DNA of 64,000 nucleotides from Benincasa hispida (Eukaryota; Streptophyta; Magnoliopsida; Cucurbitales; Cucurbitaceae), in the NCBI RefSeq assembly GCF_009727055.1, contig NC_052355.1, positions 50,237,691 to 50,301,690 on the forward strand, written 5' to 3'. Position numbers and translations under genes: made by a program. Shown one piece after another: positions 1-11,759 of this stretch (within the stretch, counting starts at the first letter, position 1; each line of letters begins with the position of its first letter). A model generated the notes under the pieces. The model ran no database searches. It saw only the letters and a list, made by a program, of their open reading frames with translations, and was not told where the DNA came from.

Positions 1-150
1 GATATTTAATTTACATTTTTTTATTTTTATGAGTTATTATTTTTTTAATTTATTCTTTTTAGAGTTTAAATAAAATAATAAATGTTTTTAGAATGTTTTT
101 TATAAAATGGAAAATTTTTTTTAAAAAAAAAGAAATTTATACGGTATTCT

Positions 151-300
151 CGCTCTCTATCAAAATCTCGCTCTCGCTCTCGCTCACGCTCACGCTCATG
201 CTCATCGGTATTCTCACTCTCGCTCACGCTCATGATCACGCTCTCGCTCTCGCTCAAACTCTCGCTCTCTCAAACTCTCGTTGTCTCTCATAATCTCACT
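151..300. repeat. CTCGCT/CTCACG minisatellite
   Basis: About 150 bp made of degenerate hexamers related to CTCGCT, CTCACG and CTCATG. Both strands stay open through it only because the period is six. The minus-strand reading gives an Arg-Glu run and the plus-strand reading a Leu/Ser/Ala run. Neither has any sign of being a protein. Confidence 0.85.
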
Positions 301-489
301 CTCGAATTTGATTGGGAAATCCAGTGGCAAAAAGAAGGAGATTCATTTGCTTTTTATTTAGTTAGACTTGCTGAGATGACAGAATTCATTTGAAAACAAC
401 AATATTTTCCTTAAAAAAAAAAGGAAAATATTGTAATAAATGAAAGTTAAAACAGGTATGAGAAATACTATGATTCACCTTACTACCTA

Positions 490-3400
490 CTTTAAATGAA
501 AGTTCGAGTACTGCAATCTCTCGAATTGAGAAATACTATGAGGCAAGAGGAGAAGCTGACTGGAGATTTGATACTGCCATAGAAGCTGAGAGGATAGTAA
601 TGAAAGAGGCAGCTAAAAGGGAAGCTGCTGAAAACTTAAAACAGGTTGATGTTGTAAAAGTGCAGGAAACTATTAGCCAACCTAAAGGAGCTGCTCAGGA
701 TGGAATAAATGTGTCAAGATCACCAGGTGATTTTAAGCATGAATGTGACAAAAGCTTTTCTGTTTTTGTAAAAAATAGTCGACACTTTGTATTTCTTTTT
801 CCATTCTATCTGGTTGTTTTCATCTTTACTTCTCTTTATCCAAAAGATAGATATTCATGTGGCTTTTTGTGTTTGGTATACTAAAGAATATCTAGACCAC
901 TGTTGCTTTTCTTTTCAATGGATGCTAACTATAAGACATGCATGGAATAGCTACCATCTTTGGTTGTCTCTTTCATTACTCAATAGCTAACTTTGTTTTC
1001 ATTTATCTGTTCTTGTATTACTTTAGCTATCATGCAATTGGATCTTGTTCTTGAACTTTTTTTTCATGTAGTTGGCTCAGTGCCTCGAAGTTTCTAACTT
1101 CCTTTTGATATTTCAGGTCGTTCTCCTTTCTCAAATTGAATATACAGATGTACCATTTGCATTCAGCCAAATTATTGTTCTTGTTACCTCACGGGTACTG
1201 CACTCATGTTATTGTTCCTGTACATATTGTTTTTTCTTCTCCCGAATGTCTCATTCCATATTTTAATATCAAAACCCCTGCATATAATGTTATGAATGTG
1301 ATGTGAAATCAAGGGCACCAAATAAGTTTGACTCCAAAAGACGTCCTCAGTTCTACCACAAGTGGCTTAGGCAAACTTTGTAGGAACAAGCATCTCCTTA
1401 ACATCACATTGCCACTTGGTACACACAAGAAATCACTCAAAGGAGAAGAAGAAAATGACTAAAATTGATGGTTAAGCATTTGGCCAAAGTCAAAACTTTC
1501 AAAACTCTTTCACCATCAAAATTGAAATCTTTCCAAGGAATATGCAACCGAATCGTCAATTCAAGGTGCTCTCCTTTTAGAGCAAAAAGAGAAACTCCCC
1601 ATTTTTAGTGCATCAAAATGTCTAATTTCTTCAAATTTACAGATGAAGTTTTTAGATAGTCTCTTAAATGGTTAGTGGTAAGCTCACCCCAGGTACGATA
1701 TCGATTGATATTATTGTATAACATAAAATTTTATCATATTAACTGAAGAATAATCATTTATAGTTATGCTTGTTTGTTGCCTATATTGAGTGTATAGTTG
1801 TAATAAGGCATTGTTTACATTGTGTATGTGTGTATTTTTTTCCCTTCATAATTTTGTATTTTCTAATTTTTTTTTTAATACAGACTATCGTATCACGTAT
1901 ACTGATGCAAGCAAATTATCTTAATCAGGTCCCAAGTGCTATGGTTCTTTTTCTTGCAGAGCTTGCATTTACACGGTTCCAAAGCACATAGAATATTCAG
2001 CGGTTACTACTTTCCAACAACTTAGATCATCCTTATCGCTAACCTTTTTTGATATGGTAATACTCTACAATTTTATTGATCTGTCTTCTCCTCTTTGATG
2101 GCAGTCTACTATGTCCTTGATGAATACAGTCTTGATTGACTGATTTTTTCTCTTGCCAAATATTTTGGGCCTTGTGATTGCATCTTTATCTGTTAACTAC
2201 CGAAAATTTCATAGAAGAATCAATATCTTGCTTGAATGTATTTCTTTTAATTTAGTCTAGAAAATTGTCTTTTAGTGAACTTTTGTGCTTTACTAGTTTC
2301 CAGGCTTCAGTCATGTCTCCTGCAACATGAAGGGGGCTGTATTGGAATTTTCTAATCTCTAATACATGTAAAATTAAGTTCTGAACAATATTTGTGCTTT
2401 ATGTGTCTAAAACATGGTAAGAAGAAAAATATATAATGTTATTGCAATTTAATGAAGAAAAATTGTTTCTTTGAAAAACCTTATTCTAATGTCCAGGCAG
2501 ATTAATACTCCATACTTTGTTTAGGTTTCGAGAACAAATTCCACCTATTCACAGAAATTCTCATTTCAAAATTTAAACCGCATTTAGATCAAAACAAATA
2601 GTCTAGTGCAATTATGTTGTATATTAACTATGTTAATTTTTAACATATTGCCATAGGCTGCATTTGAATCCAAAGAGTCATATTACAAAACTATTGGATT
2701 TCGGGAGGACAACGGAAAAATGGAGAGTGAAGAGAATTATTTGATGCGGCTAGAAGCATTCATGAAACTATATGGGGCATTGATTCAGGTTTGTCCCTTC
2801 TAATAGCTCAAGAAGTACCTTGAAATATCTCATCTTGCTGCTTATTATTTTAGAGATTTATATAATTGGGCTACTCAATGATCAAAATATCAATGTCGAT
2901 ATCGATATCAATATTTCTAGTTTTTACGGATATATCAACGGATACATGGATAAATAAGTCACGAAATTTATAAAATTTATTTAGATTAGTAATTAAGTTG
3001 TTTGTACTCTCGAACTAAGTTATGGATGTTGTTATTAGAATTCCTATTCATATTGGACTAAATGGATAATAGTTTTCATGTTTTACGAATATTTATAAAA
3101 GATGTTGGAGATATTCATAGATATTTAATATCGATGTCAAACCATTCGATTCACGAATATATTGACGTGTCGATAGATTTCATCCTTGGAGCTACTTTTG
3201 TTATCTAGTTACACCCATGTTCAACAGTAATGACATTAGCAATCTATCTATAAAACCAAGTCATGAAAATGGTTCATTTGCAGACAGAAGTTCCTGGTAT
3301 CCGTAACTTACATGGTCTTGAGGAAGGTTGGGCATGGCTGACAAGATTTCTAAATGCAGTTCCCGCCAATATATATACAGCAACCGCGCTCCGTGCATTC

Positions 3401-4162
3401 TTACAAGTTGAATAGAAGTTTAATGAAATTTTTATATGGATAACTTATTGTTGGAGGCTCGAATGAGATTTCTCCCAACTTTTGAAAACTTAAGTTTTTG
3501 GGTCTCCTGCTTATGTCATCATAGGATGAAATCACCAAAACAATTGAGAAGTAAGATCTTGTTCTACTTCTCGTTTCTTGCTCCTCCATATGTCTCATCT
3601 TTCTCAATTCGCTTTTTCTATAGTCAGAAATCTTCCCGCTCCTCGATTCTTGCTCTCAATCCTTGATTCACAATTTTCTCTTAAAAAAAATCGAAAGAAG
3701 AGAAGATTGAAGAAGAGAAGGAACACATGTTTATGTATATTGGATTAAGAAAAATAAGTTGCAGATTGAGAATCGAGAATTGAAGGCCACATGTGTATTT
3801 TTTGTCGAATAAGTAATTTCATCCAACGATGAAGTAAGTAAAAGGTCAAAAAAAACAAAAAAAAAAAAACATACATTTAAAGTTGGGTCAGATCTCATTT
3901 GGGCTTAAAAAAGACATGGGTTTCTAAACGAAAAAACTAAGAGTTCAACCCGTTTTGTATCATCATATAGGTAGCAGGGTTTGCACTGTTTAGAAAATAT
4001 AAATCCCAATTCAGAAAGCTTTTGAATATCATCTCTGACAACTTCTTGAGTGCACTAAGAGGAAAAGAGAACATAGAGTTGAATGGGATCATTGTGAAAA
4101 TTGGATTCTATTTGGAAGACCAGAAATTCCTTCAACAACCAGAAGGAAGAATCTTGCAGTAA
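490..4162 (+). pseudogene. GLE1: GLE1 nucleoporin (mRNA export factor) gene remnant
   Basis: GLE1 sits at the cytoplasmic face of the nuclear pore and activates the DEAD-box helicase that remodels exported mRNPs. Six exon-like blocks with splice sites can be read: about 490-732 (charged coiled-coil part, donor after 732), 1117-1194 (ends in IIVLVTSR), 1929-2002 (CIYTVPKH), 2657-2788 (AFESKESYYKTIGFRE), 3284-3406 (PGIRNLHGLEEGWAWLTRF) and 3971-4162 (AGFALFRKYKSQF to LEDQKFLQQPEGR, then TAA). The last three are in phase. The gene looks broken. No exon before about 490 is seen. The region between the coiled coil and the IIVLVTSR block, which in GLE1 links to the conserved core, has no coding match at 733-1116. 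The 1929-2002 block has lost its frame at GAGCTTGCATT, consistent with a 10-bp deletion between two GCTT copies. A partly transcribed relic is possible. The family assignment is from remembered motifs. Confidence 0.8.
2884..3190. repeat. ATCGATATCAATATT-type short repeat in an intron
   Basis: This lies inside the intron between the 2657-2788 and 3284-3406 blocks of the GLE1 remnant. It is AT-rich, with alternating GATATC/ATCGATAT/ATATTGACG motifs at both ends (2884-2935 and 3110-3180). It may be a short non-autonomous element or degenerate microsatellite; no terminal repeats with a duplication could be fixed. Confidence 0.35.
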
Positions 4163-4428
4163 TGTTTGGGTTGGGCTTGTTCTCTTTTCTTTTTTGCAAG
4201 CTTAAAAAATCAGAGGTAACTTGAATTTTGGAGATTTCTTCAGGGCTGATGTGAGAAATAACCAATTTTGAAGTTTTATTTGGAAAAATAGAACGTAGCA
4301 AAACAAATTTAAATAGTAGAAAATAATAATTAGTAAACGACCAAACTATCCTAAAAACAATAAAATTAAGTACAAATGAGAATTCAGTCCTTTATGCTTC
4401 TGGCGGTTAATAGGATATATGCATGCGA

Positions 4429-4970
4429 GGGAAGCCTACGACCAGGCGAAAATTACCGCTAGAAACGTCCACGGGGCGGGTTCCCCACAGGGAAAATTTC
4501 CCTGCCATAATTTTTTTTCAAACAATTTTTTTATTTCAATTAAATATATATTTTTAACAATTCCTTAAAACATATCCAATACAACTTTCATTTAAATAAA
4601 ATATTATCAATTTTGATATAAAAACAATAATACACATATAATTAAAAATGCCAAATTCTCATAATTTTTATAAAATTAAAATTCAACAATTAGAACATCT
4701 TATTATAAATATTAAGACATCTAAGGGATAAAAGTAATAAAATCTTAAACTTGAATAATTAAAACCATCGTAGACAAAGTCTATATATATATTAATAAAT
4801 TATAATTTATATACAAAAATCAGGATGGGGCGGGGACACGGGGTTGGGGTTGGGGAATATATTCCCCGTCCCAAATTGCAATGAAAAAAAAAAATTCCTC
4901 ACTCCCTCCCCCATTTCCCGTGTATTCGGGAATTTCCCACCCTGTTTGGGTGGTCCCGTCGAGCCTCGAT
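4429..4970. repeat. GC-rich GGGGCGGG/CCCCGCC dispersed repeat
   Basis: Two GC-rich blocks stand out in AT-rich DNA. One at about 4429-4500 contains GGGGCGGGTTCCCC and GGGAAAATTTCCC. The other at about 4824-4965 contains GGGGCGGGGACACGGGG, TTCCCCGTCCC and a C-rich tail. They are separated by about 320 bp of A/T-rich DNA. The blocks are partly complementary to each other, as in a small non-autonomous transposon or a foldback repeat. No exact termini or target duplication was fixed. Confidence 0.4.
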
Positions 4971-6140
4971 CTCATTATATAGTGAAGTTGTTGGCAAATG
5001 AGTATTTGAGAAAATTGCAAACCTTTGGATAATGTGATTACACAAAGAGAACCCATCAAGGACAAGCTTAGAAACCCTATTAGATTTAGGATTGTGTTTG
5101 ACATCAATCCCAGAACGTCATTGTTGAAAATGATGTTCAAAGCAAAGTAAGAAACACGCGTCCAAGCGACTAAGGCCGATGACCCGGTGGAAATGGTCGT
5201 TAGAAGCTAACTGAAATAATAGAATTCAAGGGAAGGTTGAACCAACAATGGTAGGCATAAGATTGAGGAGGAGAGATTTGTGAAAGAAGCAGCAACTAAA
5301 CTAGATTTATGGATTTTTATTTTTTATTTTATTTAGATCGTTGAATATATAATATATATTATATATATATATATTATGGTAAAAAATTGCAAACAACCAA
5401 TATTTGATTTGAAAATAATATCGAGTGTTACATTTTCTTTAAACTTTTTTGTTGATTTAAATTCTATTAAAATTTATTCTGATGCATGAGTTTCAGGAAA
5501 AAAAATCTGATTTTTCTTTTAATTCTCTTTTATTTATTAATTTTTTTTTTATATATATACTTCAATCCTTTTCTATCTCAAATTCAAAATTTACTAATTC
5601 CAAACTTTTATCAACCTAAATTCAAACATTTTAAATCCAAAAATTTCAACGGTGATAAAAAATGTATAAAAAAATTGAAAAGCCTATTAAAAAAACATTT
5701 GAAAAGAATTACATGAAACTAAATCAAATCAAAAGAATGTTACAACGTGATAAAGAAATTTATAAACAAATTAAAAAAATAAAGCAAAATCAAATTTGAT
5801 TAACAAAAGTTATATTTGAATATATATTGGTGTAGAAAAATCAGAAAGATGTAAAATTTTGTTATAATTCGAAATCATAAAAATGATGGCTTATAACTTC
5901 ACATTACAATTACACTGTATGTCTAAATCTAAATTAGTTAAATCTCTTTTTTTTTTTTTTTTTAACACGCCACATGTATTCTTATAAAAGAAAAAAATAA
6001 AACTAAATCTAATAATAATATACATAAATTTTCACAAATTGAAAAATATTAAACTATTTACAGAAATAACCAAAAAAAAAACATTAACGGATAGTATTGC
6101 CTCTATCAGTATCTATCAAAGAAGATTAAAACTTTGTTAT
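4971..6140. other. AT-rich intergenic DNA
   Basis: No gene was recognised. The stretch has runs of A/T, an AT microsatellite near 5347-5378 and a poly-T at 5948-5963. Short open frames here are low in complexity and without family features. Confidence 0.6.
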
Positions 6141-6348
6141 TTTGTGTAACTTGATAGATTTACTATAACAGAAAATGAGGACCATTTTGAATATATTGCC
6201 CCTTTTGAAATTCAAATTTATATTTTATTATCAAATTAGATTTTGATAACTACTTTTCAAGAAAAACTTACATTGAACCAATTAAGTGGGCAATATATTC
6301 AAAATGGTCCTCATTTTCTGTTATAGTAAATCTATCAAGTTACACAAA
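6141..6348. repeat. Perfect 61-bp inverted repeat with 86-bp loop
   Basis: 6141-6201 is the exact reverse complement of 6288-6348 over 61 bases, checked base by base. The arms begin TTTGTGTAACTTG and end ATATATTGCCC. The 86-bp spacer is AT-rich. A transcript would fold into a long perfect hairpin. It may be a young foldback element (MITE) or an inverted duplication. I found no clear target duplication at the edges (ACTTTGTTAT to the left, TCTACCAAAA to the right). Confidence 0.95.
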
Positions 6349-6681
6349 TCTACCAAAAATCTTATTAATTTCAATTTTTGACAAAAATCAAGAGGATCCC
6401 TTTGATTTTGCTACTTCCTCCAATTTCTCATTTTTTTTTTAATTTGAAGGCATTTACAACTTTTCGTTTTTTGTATGTGGGTTGTGCTGGGTTTTTTTTG
6501 TTATTTTTGCAAACTTAAAAAATCAAAGCCACATACCAAATTTTTATGAGTTATTTTGCTATTGGTGCTAGTGACTATAATTAATTTACCAAAATGAATT
6601 TAGCTTAACGATAATTGACATATATTTTTTTTAGATTGGAGATTGAATCCTCTATCTCCACAGTTGTTGAACTAAAAAAGT
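6349..6681. other. AT-rich intergenic DNA
   Basis: Nothing recognisable. No coding signal or terminal repeats were seen. Confidence 0.6.
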
Positions 6682-6888
6682 CATTAATAATTTTTTTTGG
6701 GAAAAAAAGTAATATCAATTTGTACCCTAGAGTCTTTGAAGATTATTGTTTCAATTAAAACTTTGTACCAATAATTGTAACATTAATGATTTTTCTTTTT
6801 TTTTGGAAAAGAAGTAATATCAATTTGTACCCTAAGTCTTTGAAGATTATTGTTTCAATTAAAACTCTATACCAATAATTGTAATATT
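6682..6888. repeat. Tandem duplication of a roughly 100-bp unit
   Basis: Unit 1 (about 6682-6780) and unit 2 (about 6781-6888) share the order CATTAATAATTTTT, AAGTAATATCAATTTGTACC, GTCTTTGAAGATTATTG, then ACCAATAATTGTAA. They differ by a few substitutions and by poly-T length. There is no coding content. Confidence 0.85.
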
Positions 6889-8054
6889 TAAACCCAAAAC
6901 TTGTAAAAAGATATCAATTTAAATCTTTTATTATGTTTAGTTTGGATAAACATTATCTATGTCTATGATTTTATCAAATAAGCCATTAAATTTTTGTAAG
7001 CGAATTAATTTGAACCCTCAATTAAAATTTCTATTAAAAGTCATTCATGTATCAATTTTAATCATTCTAACATTTCAAGAAACCTACACAATTGTAAAAA
7101 TTGATATACGAATGATTTTCAAAGGTAATCTAAATAAAGAGTTCAAATTAATTTATTAATGATAATATAGAAATTTAATTAAAACAATTCTAAGCGTCAA
7201 TGAGTAACCCAAGTCCATCAATGAAGTCTAAAGTTTGGAAGTATAAATAAATATTTTGTTGTCAAAAATATTAATTAATTTACAAGTTGAATGTTTTTTT
7301 TTTTAATAACACAAATGGGATTGATTTGACTAATAATAATAATAAATTTGAAATTAGATGTATCATGAATGTCAACTTTGCTGTCAAATCCTTATAGTGT
7401 TGTTGAAAACCACTTGATCATAATGGACTTTAACAAAGTCAAGAGATGCCATTTTCCTTTTCTTCTTAGCAGCTAGGATATTAATCTTAGCCACCATCCT
7501 CTTGGAGAGAAAGGACTATTCAATGAATTTGTGAGGTTTAACTTTGAAATATGGATTCGAAAATCTACATGTTCTATCAAAGAATCGAGTTAGTTTTACA
7601 AATTTTCTAGAATATAAATATCAATCAAATTATTACATACTCGAATAATTTCTTAGTAGAAAATCACGATGCTTCCGAAGTTTTCTTAATTTTTTTTCAA
7701 GGACATATAAAGTACATATATCATAGTTAAATTTTGGAGAAACTTAATTTATTAGATTATTTATCATTGATGATAGTCATATTTAAAATTTATAATAGGT
7801 TTTATTGGTTTATAAATATTAAATTTTGGGAGAAAAAATATTTTTGGTCCTGCAATTTAAACTTTGATGTCTATTTCAACTTTAAGATTTTAGAACCAAC
7901 AATGAAGACATTAAATAGTTTAGATATTGAATGGCATTGAGTCGTGGCAACAAAGGTGGGTAGAGATTTTTTTTTTTTAAAAAAAAAAAAGAGTAGAAAG
8001 AAAAAAGGACAAGGTGAGGTTCATATCATTAATCTATTAAGCTATATACACTAC
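6889..8054. other. AT-rich intergenic DNA
   Basis: No gene was recognised. On the minus strand at about 7380-7490 there is a 37-codon frame (begins MVAKINILAAKK) that may be chance. A poly-T/poly-A palindromic run lies at 7968-7990. Confidence 0.5.
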
Positions 8055-9222
8055 TATTGGGGTTGATGAATAAATCTCATAGGATCCTATAATTTGTAAT
8101 TGTATTGTAAAAATATCTTATTTATCTAATAAAATATGTTATGTTTTAGTTGACATTTAGTTGCATTAATCTACAAATCAGTAAGCTAACATTCAAGGTT
8201 ATCTTGTAGGTTAAACATATATGTAGAGACATACAGGTGGATCATGTTTAGGTGATAACCTAAATGGTCTGTAATAGATGGATAAGACTGGATATCCTAT
8301 CCTGGTTACACTATAGTATGACCTGTTTTGTAGATGTTATAATTATTGTAATGTGCTACAAATGGTTTGATCCTGATCATTCATGTACAGACATATGAGC
8401 GAGGATATTCTATACAAAGGAGTTTGTATAAGATTGGATCACGAAATATTTAGTCTTATTATATAAAATCATTCATAATAGAGATTTACATCTCACCAAT
8501 ATGACCATAAGTAACATGACCTGGATCCTGAGTGAGTTGTGAACTCCTGCCTATGAAGGCGGTCCTTTGATTTGCATGGGTGAGAGTGGTCAGATCGCCA
8601 ACTTAACAAGTCTACCATTTTGGGGATTCGTCTGATTGAGAAGCTGGAAACAAAGCTACACAAGATGGAATTCACTCCTTCCCCAACATCAGGGTAAATA
8701 GATAAATTGTTCCCTTAAAGGCTGATTCCAAAGCTTGAACAATGTGTTGCCACACGTTCTCCTGGCCCGAGAGGGGTTTGGCCATAGTTGGACTATGATA
8801 TATTGTTCATTAGAGAGATCAGTGGTACTTAAGGAGTTAGATGTAACTATAGGAGAAAAACGGTAATTCTGGCCCAGTTATACGTACGAGCAATTTGTGA
8901 AGGGTCATCGTACTGTTGATTGATTATATCCAATGGATATATGTAGTACAAAGAGTGCAGCTGTCGGTCTTTAGTAGAGTGTCCGACAGTTAACGGATGG
9001 TGAATAATTTAATTAAATAGTTTAATTAATTATTCACGTACCGTTGGAGCTTCAAGCTACAGGTCTATGAGGTTCCCTTTGTAACTCAACGAGAATTAAT
9101 GAGAATCAATTTTCGGATTAATTTGAATTGTTCAAATTAGTTGAGGAAATTAATTATATGTGATATAATTAATTTAATCTGATTTTATATGATATAATTA
9201 CTATAATGTATTTGATACATTA
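8055..9222 (+). mobile_element. LF1 LTR fragment (5' two thirds)
   Basis: It runs parallel to the LTR at 29294-31235: GGGGTTGATG...AATCTC at the start, then GTGATAACCTAAATGGTCTG, a GAGAGGGGTTTGG block, TTAAGGAGTTAGATGTAACT and TTGGAGCTTCAAGCTACAG. It ends near TTTGATACATTATA, after which the two copies diverge. The first base pair of the expected TG terminus is mutated and the 3' third is absent. Confidence 0.85.
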
Positions 9223-9224
9223 TA

Positions 9225-9310
9225 TATATCTATCAATGTATATCACTAATACCGATAGATATCTATGACTGATAGATATTCATGACTGATAGATAGTAAC
9301 ATTTTGTTAT
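9225..9310. repeat. GATAGATAT-type satellite-like repeats
   Basis: Several imperfect copies of CTATCAATG, ACCGATAGATATC and GACTGATAGATA lie exactly where the LTR fragment breaks off, so they may mark the breakpoint or a small element inserted there. Confidence 0.6.
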
Positions 9311-11199
9311 ATTTAAAAGTATTTTAAATAGTTTTATTATTTAATACCATTATCCTTTCATTATCTTGGAGGTCTTCCTTTTGTGATTTTTTCTTTTTGG
9401 CAATAATTTTTATAATTAATATTTTTAATAGTTTATTACAAGTGTAACTATCCATTTTAAAACCAACTTTTATTATATTAATAAACCTCTATTATCCCAA
9501 TTGGGTAAACATCGTTGTTTAATTATATCTTTGGTTAACGGAGCATAATTCAAAAGTAATTGACATCTGTACTTATTATTTTTCCTTTGTGGAAGGTTCA
9601 AATCTTCATATTTCTATCTTTAGTGCTTAAAAAAAAGTTAAATTATAAATTTCGTCTCTTTGATTTATAATTAAAATTTAGGGGCTATTTAGAATGTTGA
9701 GTTGGTTATTATAATCGATGATTATTATAGTCTATAAGTCATAATAATGTGTATCTAGGGCGTAGGTTATTTTAATTGTTACAAATGATAAGAGAAGATA
9801 GTTACAAAATAGTAAATAATGTAGACAATGAGGATTTTCAAAATTTTTTATTGTATCTAAGTGTGAGATATAATAATTGAAAACTTAAACAATTATAATA
9901 GAAGACCAAAACATTAAATGGACTATAATAGACAACTCCATATAAGACAAGTTGATTAGACTATAGGGACTATTGATCAGACTATAGGCCAAACGGCTTC
10001 TTAGTCCTTATGGTTCGATAAAATTAGGGATTGTATATGAGAATTTTATTAGACTATAGGGACTATTTATGAGATTTTTATCAAATCATAAATATTAAAT
10101 TCAAGCTTTTAAATACTAAAAAAAAATCAATATCTTAAAATCATAAGATTAAATTCTAACCTTTTTTTCAAATCTTATAAACCAAATTTATAATTAAAAA
10201 AAAAGAGCATATTTTTGGTTACATATAGTTGGTGAATCACACAAAATTAAACTCTTCACAAATTTGAAACCACTTGTCTTTTTTTATTACACTTTTTTTT
10301 TTGTTACATATAGGAAAATAAATTACATAGCCATCATTTAAGATAGAATTGAAAATTTTTCTATTTCATTTTCTTTGTCAATAGGGCAAAATTATTATTT
10401 ATTGATATTTTCATTTAATGCTCTGTTTAGTTTCTGGTTAACACATTTAATGCTTTTTGACGTAAGAGTTTCCCAATCCCACGTTTTTTTAATTCTAGTA
10501 ATAAAATATGGTTGAATTATATTTTTCTGGATATTTCACTTTAATTTCTACAACTTTAAGTTTCATTATTCTACCTGCATTTTAATTAAAATTTAATAAA
10601 TGCGTCTATATTCTAGTGAAAAATAATTTAACTTCAACATTATAAGCAGTAGCTACAGTTCTTCTTCTTCTTTTTTTTTTTTTTTTTAAGCAAAGTAGTA
10701 GCTATACCTGTAAAAAGGAATGAGTATAAAATTGTAAGAATATTAACCTTCAACCAAAAAATATTAAAATAGTAGCTATACGTAAATTTCTCAATTTTAT
10801 TTATTATTTTTAAAAATTTATCCATTATTTTTCTGCTTATTCCAGTAATGTTCAAACTCCAAACGTATAATAATCAAATTAAAATCAGTTTTTAAGTATA
10901 TAGAGAGTTAATACATATTTGAACTTTAAACATCAAAATTAATTATTTCAATTTTCGCTATATCTCATAACATTATGCTAATATTATATACATTTTGGAC
11001 ATTTTAATATAAAAATAAAGAGAACTTTCATAGACAATAACTCCTCTTCACTAATATAAATGAGTTGCCACTTTTCATTGTTGTCGTGTCGTTTCTTTCT
11101 TTTTTTTTCTCTTTTTTTTTTTAAAGAATATTGTAATTCAAACCAAAAAAAGGTTGGAATTTCAAAAATCTAATTTCACATTAATAATATCTAGACTTT
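9311..11199. other. AT-rich intergenic DNA
   Basis: No gene was recognised. It contains long A/T runs, including poly-T at 10671-10688 and mixed T-rich tracts near 11100-11120. Confidence 0.6.
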
Positions 11200-11538
11200 T
11201 GTAAAATTAAGGAACACAACGAAAACACGGATAAGAACCTATAATATAATAATAATAATAAATATAATATAATATAACATAATAATAAACTAAAATTATA
11301 AAAATTATTGGATAATATGAAATTTTGAGTGAAATTTTGAAGTGGATTGACTCACCAATGTGTGTGTTTTTTCAAGATCCACCAAATGTCACTATTTATA
11401 GGCAATGTGACAAGTAGGATGTGGTCTTACATGGACACCAAACATGAATAACTATAAGACACATAGACAACATGAATATTGACACATGGTTTTTAGGACA
11501 CTAAGCATTGGACATCTATTTTTATAATATTTATAATA
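11200..11538 (-). repeat. 3' LTR of copia A, with polypurine tract beside it
   Basis: 339 bp, matching 32785-33143 along its length (TGAGTGAAATTTTGA, CATGGACAC, AGCATT/ATTGGACATC). On the minus strand it is preceded directly by the purine tract AAAGAGGAG (11539-11547), the usual plus-strand primer of a retrotransposon. Confidence 0.9.
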
Positions 11539-11759
11539 CTCCTCTTTATATGCCTATATATATATATATATATACGTCTCGTTAAAACCTTACTAAAAGA
11601 AACTCAATAGAAAAAAATCTCATTGAAGGAAAAAGATTACATATTTCATATAATTTAATAATCCTAAAAGAATACAATATATTTTCTACCCCTAATGGAA
11701 ACATCAATTGAGATATCTGAATTGCCACATTCCAATTTTGTACACCAATTTTTCAAAGA

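Noticed and set aside
66..293. Arg-Glu and Leu/Ser/Ala-rich open frames on both strands
   Set aside because: They come from a hexamer minisatellite; there is no gene structure around them.
4820..5140. 106-codon minus frame
   Set aside because: It runs through the GC-rich repeat and a poly-A; no domain and no codon pattern.
8493..8675. 60-codon minus frame, also found in similar form at 29560-29841
   Set aside because: Its recurrence is due to both lying in LF1 LTRs; antisense and without conserved ends.
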